A stretch of DNA of 64,000 nt from Termitomyces sp. T153 (GCA_018296165.2 JACKQL020000015.1:124001-188000); one strand, 5' to 3'; counted from the first letter of the stretch, positions 22,408 to 33,838 are shown. Notes: generated from the sequence alone by a model not told the origin. Numbers and translations: made by a program.

Positions 22408-22411
22408 CTTG

Positions 22412-22550
22412 CTTCATCCCAGACCCAACCTCACTTTGTTTGGTTAGGTCCTCGATATTCTACTCAATGCTTCATCCCAGACCCAACCTCACTTTGTTCG
22501 GTTAGGTCCTTGTATTTCCAACTTAATGCCAAGTCCCAGACCCAACCTCA
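22412..22550 (+). repeat. 59-bp minisatellite, left part
   Basis: About two and a half copies of a roughly 59-bp unit with the core ACCCAACCTCACTTTGTTTG and GGTTAGGTCCTTGTATTTCC. The array is cut at 22550 by the Gypsy-2 insertion and resumes at 28046. Confidence 0.9.
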
Positions 22551-22793
22551 TGAAAGGCTGACGGTTTATCAGCCTCACTCAAACCAACAGACAAGACAAC
22601 AGTTTCTTTGTTGTTTGTAAATTAGTTTACATCGTGAAATATAATATAGGTCTTTCCTCACCTTTGTTGTTCATAAATTAGTTGAGAGAACAACAAGGGT
22701 GAGTTTCCGAATTGGTCTGGTATGTGTCACGTGACCCCACTTATCTCAACTTTACTTCTCGTTCCGTTGTGAGGATGCCCCAGCATCCTTACA
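22551..22793 (-). repeat. Gypsy-2 3' LTR
   Basis: It runs TGAAAGGC...CTTACA on the plus strand and is 243 bp. It differs from the 5' LTR at about a dozen positions, nearly all transitions. Confidence 0.95.
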
Positions 22794-22807
22794 CTCCTCC
22801 CCCCTCC
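22794..22807 (-). promoter_or_regulatory. Gypsy-2 polypurine tract
   Basis: On the minus strand GGAGGGGGGAGGAG directly precedes the 3' LTR start TGTAAGG, the expected position for plus-strand DNA priming in reverse transcription. Confidence 0.85.
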
Positions 22808-22826
22808 GGAAACTTTGCGTTCCCCG

Positions 22827-25800
22827 TCAAACTTCCACCCCATTCTCGGCCTCCCATGCGTCCAGAGCCTCGCAGTCCTCCAGTTCCACCCTGGGAAGCC
22901 ACTTGTCACAGTCGGGCCCATATCCAACCCATTGCACCAGGTACTGTTTTCCCCATCTGTGTTGTCGTGTGTTGATGATCTTTTCGATCAGGTACTGGTC
23001 CTTCACGCCATCTTCTGTCACCACTGGCCCAGGGCTGTGCGTATTCTCTGTCAGGGAAGAGAGCTGGATTGTTGGGTATGTGCCACTTGAGTAAAGTCGC
23101 ATGGAACCCGGGGAAGGATCAGTTTGAATTGGGCAGGGGTCAAGTGTATTCTGAACGTTCTGGGAAGGTGGCTATCACCTCGTATGGACCATCGCTCCTA
23201 GGCATGAACTTGGCGATGCACTTCTTCCCTTTCCTCTTGTAGTTCCTTCGTCGGTGCTTCATCGATAGCATAACAAGGTCACCCTTCTGATATTTGTCTT
23301 CTGGCACCCTGTGTTCGTTTGCATGGTACACCTGTCATATCTTTGCCACAAGTAAGTTGTCCTGCGCCTCTTTTACATCTGCCTCCAATTTGGCCACGAT
23401 CTTGCATGCTGTGATCATTTCCGCCGTGGCTCCTTCAGGCAGTGGTGCTAGCAGGGGAATGACCCACGGCAACCTCCCCGTCTTCAGTTGGAATGGGGAA
23501 AACCCCGTCGAGGCACTCACGGTGTTCATGATTACAAAACGGATGCAGGGAAGGGTTCTTTTCCATCCCTTCTGGTTTCTGTTGATGTGATACCTGATTG
23601 CCTGTACCACTGTCTTGTTTGTCCTCTTGCTCCCTCCATCAGTCTCAGGGTGGTAGGATGTGGACATTTTCAGCTTTACGCTGGTGAGTTTGTGTAGTTC
23701 CTTCCATACTTCTGCAATGAAAAGATGATCTCTGTCAGATATGATCTCATCCATCAGCCCGTTCTTGCAATACCATTTGTCAAATAGGACTGTGGCAACC
23801 TGCGCAGCCGAATACAACAAGTGTGTCGGGGCCAGCCTTATGTCCGCTCCCATCAAGTCTGTCATGGACATGACTGTGTCCATGCCATCTTCCTCGGGCA
23901 GGGGCCCCACGAAGTCTATCCCTACAACTGCAAATCTCTTGTCTGGGACTGGGAGGGGGTGTAGTGGACCCGCTGGCTTTGACATTCGATCCTTGTTCCT
24001 CTGGCAGGGAACGCACAATGGTATGTACGCCTGCTCCAAATCACGCCTCATGTTTGGCCAGTAATATGAGTTCCGCAGTGCATGGTAACTCTTTTTGAAT
24101 CCAAAATGACCCAGGTTGTTGTGGGCCAGATGGTATAACATCTCCCGGATGTGGGTGTTGTTTGGGATTAGGAGCCATCATCCCACATATATGAGGCCAT
24201 TCTTTTCACGTGCCCCCTCTATGCTTCCCATCTCGATGTCCCTGAGCACCTGCTTGGCAAAGGTATCTCCTTCGTATCCAGTGACAATCTCCTTCAAGAA
24301 CTTTTCATCTGTTGTGATACGTAGTGCACCTCCTGCGATCTTGATCTTTGGCGGTGAGCGGGTGTACGCAAGTGCGCATGCTGCAAACACTGCATTGGGG
24401 CTCTCCTCTGGCATACGCAACAGCGCATCAGCCGCAGTGTTGTCCTCCCCTTGTATGTACACAATCTCATAGTCGAAATCGGCTAAGAACATCGACCACC
24501 TTGCCTGCCATCGAGACATTTCCTTCTGTGACTAGAGATACTCCAGCGTCCGTTGGTCAGTGTAGACTTTGAAGTGTACGCCTAGGAGACTGGACCTCCA
24601 CCTTTTCAGGGCTTTCACAATCACCAGGAGTTCTTGCTTGTGGACTGGGTAATTTTTCTCTGCTGAGTTTAGTTGGTATGAGTCATATGCCACTGGTCTC
24701 GCAGATTCCCAGGTATCTCCAAAGCTGAGGACTGCTCCTGTTCTCCGATCACTGGCATCAGTGGTCACAAAGATCTTCTTGGTGGGATCCTCATAGTCAA
24801 TGACGGTGAGGCATTCGGCGCTGGTAACTATTCGTTTAATCTCATCAAAAGCCCTCTGGTGCTTGTCTGTCCACTCAGGGAACAATTGGTTGCACTCTTT
24901 CATGGTCAATGGTGTGAGAATGCTTGTGTGTTCTGCCAGGGCAGGTAGGGAAGCTGCCAAGTATCTCGTGAGGCCCAGAAAACCGTGTACATTTGTAGCA
25001 GTCTTTGGCCTCGGCCACTGCTGGATTTTGTCTATCTTGCGCGGATCGGCTGTGATGCCCTCTGCAGATATTGTATGCCCAAGGAAGGCAATCTCTGTGG
25101 CAAAAAGAACAGATTTATCCAAGTTGCAGTATAGACCAGCTTTTTGCAGGGCTTCAAGTACTCTTCTGACATTCTCTTTGTGTTCCTCCACAGACTCCAA
25201 CTATATGACTACATTGTCCATGTATACGTAGCATATCTTCTCTATCAGCTCCCACAATGCATCTGTGGCCCGCCTTTGGTGCATCGATGGCACGTTGCAC
25301 CCACCCATGGGCATGACTGTCCATTCATACAGTCCCGAGGGTGTGCAGACTGCTGTGAGATATATATCGTTGGGATGGACTCATGTTTGAAAGAATGAGT
25401 TTGTCATGTCCAGTTTTCCAAAAATCTTACCCTTTCCACAGGTGGCAAGGATGTCCTCTACCAGTGGCAGGGGATAATTGTCCCGGATGGTGTTTTTGTT
25501 CAGTTCTTGATAGTCATTCACCCATCATGGGGGTATTGTTGGATCTGGGACTCCATTGCGATATTTCGGGACACAGAAAGATGGTGATGCAAATTTGGAA
25601 GAAGAGGGTTGTAATCTGCTGGCAGCGAGGTGCTCATCCAACAGTTTCTTCCAGGCTTTGTGGTATTTCTTGGGTGCTGCGTAGCCCTGTGCATTGACCA
25701 CCTTGTGAGGGTCTTTGAGCCAAATTTGGTGGTGTATATTGTTGGGCATGGCCTGTATGTCTGGCAACCTGGCTGGAAATCGGTCTGCATATTGCTCTTT

Positions 25801-26240
25801 CAGTTCTGCATCTTTCTTCTGAAGCTTTCCTTGAAAAGCCAGACCTTTGATGTGCTCCAGCACCATCGCAAGTATAGTCTTGGGGTCAGGTGCTTTCCTT
25901 CCCTCTAATTTGGGTGTGGACCCCTGCTCTGTAGTGTTCTCTGGGCTGGGGTTAGAGGCCTTGCCTTTGTGTGATTTTCTCTTCTTCTTTGGTGGTTTTG
26001 TGTTCTGTATTGGCTCTGACCTTGGTGGTGGTGGAGCCATGATGTTGAATCCTGTTCTCTTGTCAATTGCAGTTCAGGCATGTACATCAAGCACGATTTG
26101 CTCACTGGACAGAAATGGGATTCCTAGGAGTAGAGGTACAGGTAAGCCAACATTTATTTTTGCCCTACTGACTCCTGATGACCACGCTCCCTTCCCTGCC
26201 GACAGCTCCAGCTTAACATACTCCTTACAGTGTAGCGGCA
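22827..26240 (-). pseudogene. Gypsy-2 pol: RT, RNase H, integrase, chromodomain
   Basis: Reading down the minus strand: a linker (starting MAPPPPRSEP at 26040), RT (SFCVPKYRNG, WVNDYQELNKNTIRDNYPLP, FGKLDMTNSFFQT, VYMDNVVI), the connection (AFLGHTISAEGI), RNase H (FVTTDASDRRTGAVLSFGD, YPVHKQELLVIVKALKRWR), the integrase zinc region (HLAHNNLGHFGF then CVPCQRN), the core (VGIDFVGPLPEEDG, SDRDHLF, SYHPETDGGSKRTNKT) and a chromodomain (IEKIINTRQHRWGKQYLV, VGYGPDCDKWLP). The RT box is YMDN instead of YMDD, and the third integrase acid is Lys (SKRTN for SERTN). Stops are TGA or TAG only. The chromodomain (22827-23102) is in another frame, so one frameshift lies near 23.1 kb. The enzymes cannot be active. 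Confidence 0.92.
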
Positions 26241-26244
26241 ATTC

Positions 26245-27690
26245 TCATAGGGATGTCAAGTTGTCCTCCTCCTTGGGCAGAGGAAAACAACAGAGCCCCA
26301 GGCAGGTGACCAGCGCATCAGAAATCACTGTAGAAGGACATCCGTTATCAAGCAAGGCCTTGACAGAAATAGGGAAGGAGGGGATAGATGGGCTAGAGAG
26401 TTCGACCGTGGCCTTCATGTGTTGGCCAGTGAGAGGGGGGTCAGAAGGAGGGACGTACGAGTTGCTGTCTGTGTCATTGTCATGGATTTCCTCCGCATAC
26501 ACGTATCCTGCAACTGTTTTGTTTTTGGTGGCAAGTGCTGTCTTGAGGGTGAGCGTCTTGTAATTCTTGGGGTCCAGCCAAGTGTTGTTGATCTTCATTG
26601 GGCATTTGTTCAGGTCCTCGGCGTGGCCGCAGTAAAACACCCAGCATCGAGTACAGCCCTTGTGCTCCTTGAGGATCCTTTTTTCGTCTTCTGTGAGCCG
26701 TGGGAGTTGCAAGATGTTTGCATTCGCACTTGATCCCATCAAACTTGGGGATTGGGTGCGTGTGGGGGGATCTGAGAGGTGTTCCGCGAGTGGCTTGTGC
26801 TTCTGTTGTTCTGCTGCATGGGCGGCATTGTTGGCATCAATGAGGCGTTGGGTGTGTGCATTTTCCTCACGCAGATCCTCATTGAGCTCTGTGACTTTGC
26901 GAATCCAGTCTGGGAAGGTGGTGGCTATAAGGTTGGTGTTGTCAAGCTTGGCATGCAGGTCCGGGTTCATGTTCGCCTTGAGTTGTGCCTGGACAGATGC
27001 ATCTGATAGACAGCACGTCAATTTGGTGTTTGTGAGGAGCGCATTGAGGTTCTCGAGTTCTATTTGCCAATCTCCAAAAGGCTTGTTCCCCTGCTTAGAT
27101 GACAGGAGCGTGTTGTGGATGCTGTGCTCCCATTTGCATGGTAACGCATATTTTGCAAACTCAGTCAGATATTTGTCTAGCAAGAGGGCATCGATATGTG
27201 TCTGGTTGGCGTGATACCATTTCACGAAGCACGGCTCCAGCATCCTGTCAGCAACAAACCTCACAATCTCCTCAGGCTTCTTCTCTGAGTGTTTCAGGTA
27301 CCGGTGGCATGCGTTGGACCATTCCTGGAATTTCTTGACGTTGAGCTGGCCCAGTGTGGGCATCGGACACTCCTTGAGTTTGGAGACTTTTACTTCCGCA
27401 AGTGGACGATTGTTGGTGAGTGGCATCAGTGAGTCTGACAGCGGCGTTCGGCTATCATGGTGGCATTGATGGGTTGTGTGCAGCGCTGATGGCAATGAGC
27501 ACAGGAGTTGGTATGGGTGGTTGGGGTACTCCGAGGACTTGTCTGAGTCTGAAGAATCCTTTTCTGAGCTTGAGAGCTCAGTGAGAGGTGAACGTGGAGG
27601 GGTTTGAAAATTTTTGTCTGTGGTTTCAGACGGCGTGCAGCTCGTGTGAGCTGTATTCGTGACTACCAAAGGAGCCATGGCGGTTAGCAT
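26245..27690 (-). CDS. Gypsy-2 Gag-protease frame, 481 codons
   Basis: This is the longest intact frame of the element. After a Ser/Pro/Thr-rich start (ATG at 27690 or 27678) it has a capsid-like region (LNVKKFQEWSNACHRYLKHS, then LPCKWEHSIHNTLLSSKQGN and DWQIELENLNALL), a coiled-coil stretch (LNEDLREENAHTQRLIDANN) and a zinc-knuckle-like CTRCWVFYCGHAEDLNKC. Near the C-terminus ALLDNGCPSTVIS occupies the position of the aspartic protease active site, with DNG in place of the usual DSG. The frame ends at a TGA at 26245, beyond which the same frame continues into pol, so the original product was probably one Gag-Pol polyprotein. Gag alone could still be made. Confidence 0.85.
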   Translation of the reverse strand: MLTAMAPLVVTNTAHTSCTPSETTDKNFQTPPRSPLTELSSSEKDSSDSDKSSEYPNHPYQLLCSLPSALHTTHQCHHDSRTPLSDSLMPLTNNRPLAEVKVSKLKECPMPTLGQLNVKKFQEWSNACHRYLKHSEKKPEEIVRFVADRMLEPCFVKWYHANQTHIDALLLDKYLTEFAKYALPCKWEHSIHNTLLSSKQGNKPFGDWQIELENLNALLTNTKLTCCLSDASVQAQLKANMNPDLHAKLDNTNLIATTFPDWIRKVTELNEDLREENAHTQRLIDANNAAHAAEQQKHKPLAEHLSDPPTRTQSPSLMGSSANANILQLPRLTEDEKRILKEHKGCTRCWVFYCGHAEDLNKCPMKINNTWLDPKNYKTLTLKTALATKNKTVAGYVYAEEIHDNDTDSNSYVPPSDPPLTGQHMKATVELSSPSIPSFPISVKALLDNGCPSTVISDALVTCLGLCCFPLPKEEDNLTSL

Positions 27691-27802
27691 GGCTCTTCTT
27701 CACGCCTCCTGTTGGGTAAGGAGAGGGGTGGGCATCAAAGGTTGATTTTGGCGTGTCAGGGTGAAAATTTAATTTTGGACTGTTATTGGTGTCAAAAAAA
27801 AG

Positions 27803-28045
27803 TGAAAGGCTGATGGTTTATCAGCCTCACTGAAACCAACAGACAAGACAACGGTTTCTTTGTTGTTCATAAATTAGTTTACATTGTGAAATATAATATA
27901 GGTCTTTCCTCACCTTTGTTGTTTGTAAATTAGTTGAGAGAACAACAAGGGTGAGTTTCCAAATTGGTCTGGTATGTGTCACGTGACCCCACTTATCTCA
28001 ACTTTACTTCTTGTTTCGTCGTGAGGATGCCCCAGCATCCTTACA
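27803..28045 (-). repeat. Gypsy-2 5' LTR
   Basis: The partner of 22551-22793, 243 bp. On the minus strand it starts TGTAAGGATGCTGGGGCATCC, itself a short palindrome, and ends GCCTTTCA. The plus-strand flank CCTCA completes the target duplication. Confidence 0.95.
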
Positions 28046-28435
28046 CCTCACTTTGTTTGGTTAGGTCCTTGTATTTCCAACTCAATGCTAAGTCCCAGAC
28101 CCAACCTCACTTTGTTTGGTTAGGTCCTTGTATTTCCAACTCAATGCTAAGTCCCAGATCCAACCTCACTTTGTTTGGTTAGGTCTTTGTATTTCAAACT
28201 CAATGCTAAGTCCCAGACACAACCTCACTTCATTTGGTTAGGTCTTTGTATTTCCAACTCAATGCTAATTCCCAGACCTAACCAAATGAAGTGAGGTTAG
28301 GTCCTCAATATTTTACTCAATGCTTCATCCCAGACCCAACCTCACTTTGTTTGGTTATGTCCTTGTATTTCAAACTTAATGCTCAGTCCCAGACCCAACC
28401 TCACTTCATTTGGTTAGGTCTTTGTATTTTGTTGA
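28046..28435 (+). repeat. 59-bp minisatellite, right part
   Basis: About six further units of the minisatellite found at 22412-22550. One piece (near 28274-28302) is inverted, reading ACCTAACCAAATGAAGTGAGG. The array stops at about 28430 just before GACTAGG. Confidence 0.9.
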
Positions 28436-28717
28436 CTAGGTGTTGCTTTTCTCTTACAATTCAATACACTGAGATTCTATGTAAAAACTAATCATGTATC
28501 TATATTACATTATTAACAAAATACTACAATGTCCACTGGTATATATTAGAGATGCTGAATTATAAAAGTTAGTACTAACCAAGCAATTCTTTAAATGGTC
28601 ACACTTACATTTGTAAACCATTGAGAATATCTATACTACATGGTCCAACTATATACATTAGGTGCTCAAGTTCATAGAAGTTAGCAATTTGTTGCCTGAA
28701 TCCAACATAAGTCATAC
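28436..28717. other. Helitron 3' non-coding stretch
   Basis: AT-rich DNA between the helicase stop and the minisatellite. Nothing beyond the candidate CTAG end can be supported. Confidence 0.4.
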
Positions 28718-30660
28718 TCACATTTGTAAACCATTCAGGATTTCTTGATAGACGACAATATTTGCAGTCTTTCTTGATGTGTTTTCTGGGTCAAAAATCA
28801 CTTTGATATGATCTGATGTGCACCGAGAGAGTGCAACATAAAGTTGGCCATGTGAAAAAACTCCTGATCGAAGGTCCAATCCAACATGCTTGACTGATTG
28901 ACCCTGAGACTTGTTGATTGTCATAGCAAAGGCCAATTGAACTGGGAATTGTCTCCTGCACAATGGAATTGGCAAATCCTCTTCAGAGACATCCATGTTA
29001 ATTCTTGGAATCAAAACAATTGATCCTGCAAACTTGGCATCCCCACTGATGATCTGACATCTGAGAACTCTAGTGCTGATGTGGGTGACAATCATTCTTG
29101 TCCCATTGCAAAGTCCTTTAGTTGTATCCAGATTCCTGAGCAGCATGACAGGAACACCAATCTTCAGAGCCAATTTAGCTAAAGGCAAATTACTGGCTTT
29201 CAAAGAGTTGAGGTATTCCATTGGATACAATGTCAGGTCATTAACATTTCCATCATTAGACATGACAGAGTCTGCACTTTGCATAACCTTCTCTTCTCCT
29301 AGATATTTCTGCAGAACCTCTGAGTTGATATCCTCTATATCAGAGTTCTTGCCAGAAAGAATGGTTCAGTCCAGATAATACTGATCATCTTGATAGTGAT
29401 TAATATGAGGATAAGTGGAAGAGATTAATTCTTTGATAGAACTGTCATCACAGATCATAGTTGCAGGAAGTTGTACTGTTTCTCCAGGCCCAAGATTTTT
29501 TCCAGCACCAACATCTAACAACCATGCTGCATGAGCAGCATTATTAGGAGTCTGATCCAATCTCATGTTTCAAACCAAATAGTGAACTTGTATCTGATCC
29601 CAAAGTCTTCCTCTTTTGAGTGAAGCAGCAATCATCTGCTGCCTGAGTCCCCATGGAATAACTGGAAGAGTTTGCCAAAAATCTCCTCCAAACACCACAG
29701 TCACTCCACCAAAAGGCACATCCTTTTCCAGGATGTCTCTGAACCCTCAATCCACAGAGTCAATGGCATTTTTGTGTTGCATTGGGACTTCATCCCAGAT
29801 GACAACTTTGGTCTGGAGTAAGAGTTGAGATAACTGAGTTCCTCTTTTGATATTGGCAATGGATGTATCCAGAGCAGGAATGGGGATTTTGAACCTTGAA
29901 TGTGCAGTTCTACCACCCTCCAGCAATAAGGCAGCAATCCCAGATGATGCTACACATAATGCCACATCTCCATTGGACTGAACAGCAGAAGCTAAAGTGT
30001 TGCAGACAAATGTTTTGCCACATCCACCTGCACTGTCTGTGAATATCATCTTGCCCAAGTTGTTGTCCACAGAGTCCATAACTTTATTGAAGGCCCCCAG
30101 TTGTTAACCATTAAATCTGGCCTTGTTTTCATTCACCCTTCTCTTCAACTCCTCAACATCATAATCTGTTTCTTCTTGTAAAAGTTTATTCCCTAAAATT
30201 GTTTGATCAGTCCTAGAGTCAATCCTCTATACAATGGCTGGCTTACCTGGAATTACATTCCAAACTTGTCGAGGTTCTGGCATGTTGGGAAAGTCTCAAA
30301 GAGTCTTGCCAAAATCCTTCAAGTTGTCATTGATCAGATGAAGGCCATAGTCAGAAACATCTTCATCAATAAAGACTCTATCTCTGTACTGCCAGATATT
30401 CTCCAATCTGTGTCTAAGAGCATCATAAATAGAGTGCTTGAATTCATTCCATAGAGCCTCTGGAGTGGTAGGAGCACAGTGAAATAGTATAGTGCAAAAG
30501 AGCTGTCAGAGAGCTGATCCTGATTGGATTGGAGCAGCTTCAGCAAGACATTGCCTCCATTCTGCATCATTTTCCAAAAGGCCAAGGGCCTTGCATGCCT
30601 CTTTGTAAGTAGGATAGGTGTGGCCATTGACTGTCCTAAGGTCAGCCCATGATTTTGCAT
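28718..30660 (-). pseudogene. Helitron Pif1-like helicase domain
   Basis: A superfamily 1 DNA helicase of the Helitron Hel type. Visible motifs in order are Walker A (FTDSAGGCGKTF near 30040), ALCVASSGIAALLLEGGRTA, motif II (VVIWDEVPM near 29800), motif III ([17 protein letters not shown]), then the C-terminal AFAMTINKSQGQS and LYVALSRCTS segments, ending at 28718. Walker A has SAGGCGKT where the family usually has GPGGTGKT. Conserved arginines are replaced by TGA at several points (for example after AIDSVD, before NMRLDQTPNN and before TILSGKN), as expected from CGA to TGA change. Upstream, ALWNEFKHSIYDALRHRLE and ENIWQYRDRVFIDEDVSD link Rep and helicase. Confidence 0.85.
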
Positions 30661-32400
30661 TCATCACAACTGTCAGGAGCATCCTAAGGTAGAACCTTTC
30701 TCCCTGTCTGGGTGAAGCAAAGTACATCCTTCCAATAGCTGTTCCTCTTTGCCTCTCCTTCCAACTTCTTTTAGAAGCTTCATAGACAAACTTGATTGGA
30801 AAGCTCTGATAAGTGGTGTTGTTATTAGGGAATCTGGCATTGGCTTCAAACCAAGCAGTAAGTGCAGTCTTGTCTGCATTAGGCCTGGCAGCTACAATCT
30901 CCAAAGGTTCATTATCCTGGAAGTAAACTTCATACTGGCCTTCTAAATGAACAGGTAATCAATATACAGGAGGATATTCTCCATGCATGTTGAATTCAAA
31001 GATGTGCCAGCATGATTCAGCTGCAGAAATGTATCTGGCATCTAAGTGTTCTTTAATTCCATCCCTCTGGTCTCCCTGGTCTCTGGCAATTTCCAAAGTG
31101 GTCCTATCATGGCCTTTGTAGATGTACTTGTGAATGTATTTGATGGCTTCTACTGAAGCACAGACCTCCACATTAATGTGGCATTGATACTTGGCTGAGA
31201 GATAAGGATTGTATGGGACAACATCATGATTGTCATAACAATGACCATTCTTTTCAAAAAAAGTGCCCATTGTCAGGTCTGGCATATTGAGGATAACCAT
31301 TTTCCCCATACTGAGTAGCTTCTTGAAATTCTTTTGGGTATCTTTTAGAACATTTGCCATCTACCATGCATTTAGCATTGGGTTTGGCAGCTCCACATGG
31401 AACATGGACCATGTTAGTAGTAACAACCTAATAACAAACTTAAGTAATGGGATTAAGAATTCAAACAAAGCCAATACCTGATACAAATGAGGCTGAGTAA
31501 CTGGATCTGGAATTTGAGCTGAGACAATAGAATCTACATGAGCTGCATTCTGTATCCTATGATGATGATGGAAAAAAATCAAGATATGCATATGTGGAAG
31601 TCCTCTCTTTTGGAATTCAATAGTATGAACATGAGCCACACAGCTGCCAAAGAGACCCTCTTTGATCTCCTTTACCACAGCATTTTTCCTGAGTTCAAAT
31701 ACACTGGCAACAATATCTGGTCGATCAGCAGCTGTTTGTTTTTTTCCATTGACTGCAGGTTCCTTCAAGAGAGCTTCTTCAATTTCTGACCACTTTGGAT
31801 TGGCAGTCATAGTCAGGAAGAGATCAGGTTTTCCAAAATGCCTGCAGATAGCCATAGAGTCCTGGAATCATTGCTGCATTTGTTGTTCACTTCCAGTATG
31901 GGAGGAAGGAAGAATAACACAATGGCTTTGTGGGGTAACTGCCTCATCTCCAGCAGCAGCATCTACTACTCCCTGATAAACCTCAGCTCTGATCTTCTTC
32001 TGATTGTGTCAAACCCAATTCAACTTGTTTTGTTCACTTGAAGCCCATGCATCAACAAACTATTGTTGAAATAACCTTCCACTCCAGAGTAATGCTGCAT
32101 CAACTTCTAAAGTTCTTTTCTGCAGTCTATATGCATAATATGCAGTTTGAGTGACCTTTGGTGCTCTTTTTTGATTCTCTGGTCCAAAATGAGAGTGAAT
32201 ATTATGTGAAATCCTGGCTCTCCAGTTGGAAACATAATGGTATAATGCAATGGAGTATAATATGGGTGCAAATGACTGATCCACTTTAATTGACCTCCAT
32301 GCAAATGCAAGACTATATCACAATAATCTGATTGTTCTTCTGAGCCATCTCCAGGAATTATAGCTGCAACCCCCTCCTGTTCATTGGGGTTATTATGGCA
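30661..32400 (-). pseudogene. Helitron HUH Rep endonuclease domain
   Basis: The Rep domain nicks and joins DNA during rolling-circle transposition. In order: YYTPLHYTIMFPTGEPGFH near 32260, ICRHFGKPDLFLTMTANPKW at 31850, the HUH box GLPHMHI near 31594, a recognisable 50-nt intron (31477-31428) after PHLYQ, joining to a VHVPCGAAKPNAKCMVDGK segment, then the two-tyrosine box KYIHKYIYKGHD near 31138, and WFEANARFPNNNTTYQSFP with AIGRMYFASPRQGERFYLR near 30740. A frameshift sits in a seven-base T run near 31256 (minus strand). HUH and tyrosines are preserved, but stops and shifts inactivate the gene. Confidence 0.87.
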
Positions 32401-33258
32401 TCATGGGTCTCCAAAATCAGCTCTAAGTGTGACAGAAAGTCTTTGTAGTTGGCCTTCTGGAACTTCTCTCATAATCTGCCTGGCTTGCTTGTATAAATCA
32501 ATGAAGGGATTGACTCTAGCAAGCATATCCTGCAAAGAGGCCATTATTTGAAGATCCAACCTGGAATTATTCTGTTGATGAAAAGCCAATTGCTGGTTGT
32601 GGTCATAAAAGTAGAGTTGCACATATACAGGATGATTACCTTCAATAGGAAGCAAGGCACCTGTCAGATGATGGAGTTCTCCATTGATCCTAAAGCTATA
32701 TGGTCTGGGAGCATTTGTAATAGCATGATCAATTTCAACTCCCAGAGATGTGAATGCAAAAGCTGCATTGTATTGACAGATATATGTTTTAAAAGTGTCA
32801 GAAAGAGGATGGTGGCCATGGAGTAAGCTGAGTAGTTCAGGTGGAGCATCTTTGAGTCTGGGCAAATTCACTTGGCCTTGTAAGCAGCACATTCCAAACT
32901 TTGGATTGTTTCTAGTAGACTTAGTGAGCTTTTCAGCATCAAAATGTAGAGCTTGACAGTATGGACATATGACACTCATAGGACCAAGATAATAAGATGG
33001 GGGTTCTATCAAGTAAGGCTGCCTTCCTCTGGGAATAGGCTGAACAGGTCCAGGCTCTTGTATTTGTGAAATAGGAGGATGAATAGGAGGTTGCAGTTGT
33101 TCTGCTGGTATATGTCTGGCAGGATCCAAGTCATCTTCATGAGGTATGTCATTCTGAGGACCATGTTTAGCAGGATCAATATATTCCAAGTCATCTTCAG
33201 GAGGTATGTTATTCTGAGGAGTTAAGCCATTAAAGACTTGTTCTCCAAAATTATTCAT
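32401..33258 (-). pseudogene. Helitron Rep N-terminal zinc-finger segment
   Basis: An open stretch of 285 codons. After acidic, Pro-rich repeats (PEDDLEYIDPAKHG and DEDDLDPARH-like units) a Helitron-type zinc finger reads CPYCQALHFDAEKLTKS, NPKFGMCCLQGQVNLP and PPELLSLLHG. It continues with TSLGVEIDHAI, YSFRINGELHHLTGALLP and VQLYFYDH, all conserved in fungal Helitron Rep proteins, and ends GDP before a stop at 32401. It is in continuity with the HUH domain after one or more disruptions. Confidence 0.85.
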
Positions 33259-33838
33259 ATTTTCCCTAGGTTCTTCAAAAAGTTCAAGTGCAGCATCATT
33301 TCATTGAAGGCTGCATGAATATTTTCCAGTTCAATATCATCTTGAAGAGCAAAACCATTGAAATCCTCTTCTAAATCAGCTATATGTTGGCCCTCCCATA
33401 GTTGTAAAATCCTTTGAGCTAAAACATTATTGAAAGGCCTATGTTCAGGATCTTGCTCTGCTAATACCTGCTCATGTCTCTCTTGTCTCGGTCTAGCCTC
33501 CTCCTGCTGAGCAGCAAGTCCTTGTTCCTCTGCTAATCTCTGATCATATCTTTCTTGTCTTTATCTTGCTTCTTCTTGCTCAGCAAAGAATCTCTGTCTT
33601 TCCTGCTCCAATGCAGCTAATGCATCTGATTGTTGAGCAGCAAGCCTCTGTCTATTCTGTTCCTGAGCAATATTTCTTTGTCTTTGTTGCTCTTGAAAAG
33701 CTGCTAATGCTCATTGCTCTTGAGATGCATTATAATTAGACATCATTTCTCTATAAGCAATATTTCCTCTGGTCAAGTTATTCAGTGCAGGATCAGCTTG
33801 TCCACTGGAGATATCATGTAGTGGTTGAGGGAGCCCTC
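33259..33838 (-). pseudogene. Helitron N-terminal Gln/Glu-rich coiled-coil part
   Basis: The minus strand encodes repeated Gln/Glu/Arg-rich units (for example EQERQRFFAEQEEAR and RQERHEQVLAEQ), predicted to form a coiled coil, with occasional stops. It joins the Rep zinc-finger region and is cut off upstream by the solo LTR at 33839. Function is unknown; such tails are common in Helitron proteins. Confidence 0.6.

Larger units (their letters stand above)
22551..28045 (-). mobile_element. Structurally complete Gypsy chromovirus (Gypsy-2), 5,495 bp
   Basis: Two 243-bp direct LTRs (22551-22793 and 27803-28045) with TG...CA ends flank a minus-strand gag-pol region. A 5-bp target duplication CCTCA is present at 22546-22550 and 28046-28050. 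A polypurine tract lies against the 3' LTR. Gag, protease, RT, RNase H and integrase are in one continuous frame interrupted by nonsense codons only; the chromodomain is in a different frame. LTR differences and remaining CpG make it younger than its surroundings, but it is not coding-competent. Confidence 0.95.

Noticed and set aside
23335..24141. Long minus-strand ORF that could be taken as an independent integrase gene
   Set aside because: It is the integrase part of the Gypsy-2 polyprotein, in the same frame as gag and RT.
22412..28435. Repeat array that might resemble a CRISPR
   Set aside because: The units are tandem without unique spacers, the organism is a fungus, and the array is a 59-bp minisatellite split by a retrotransposon.
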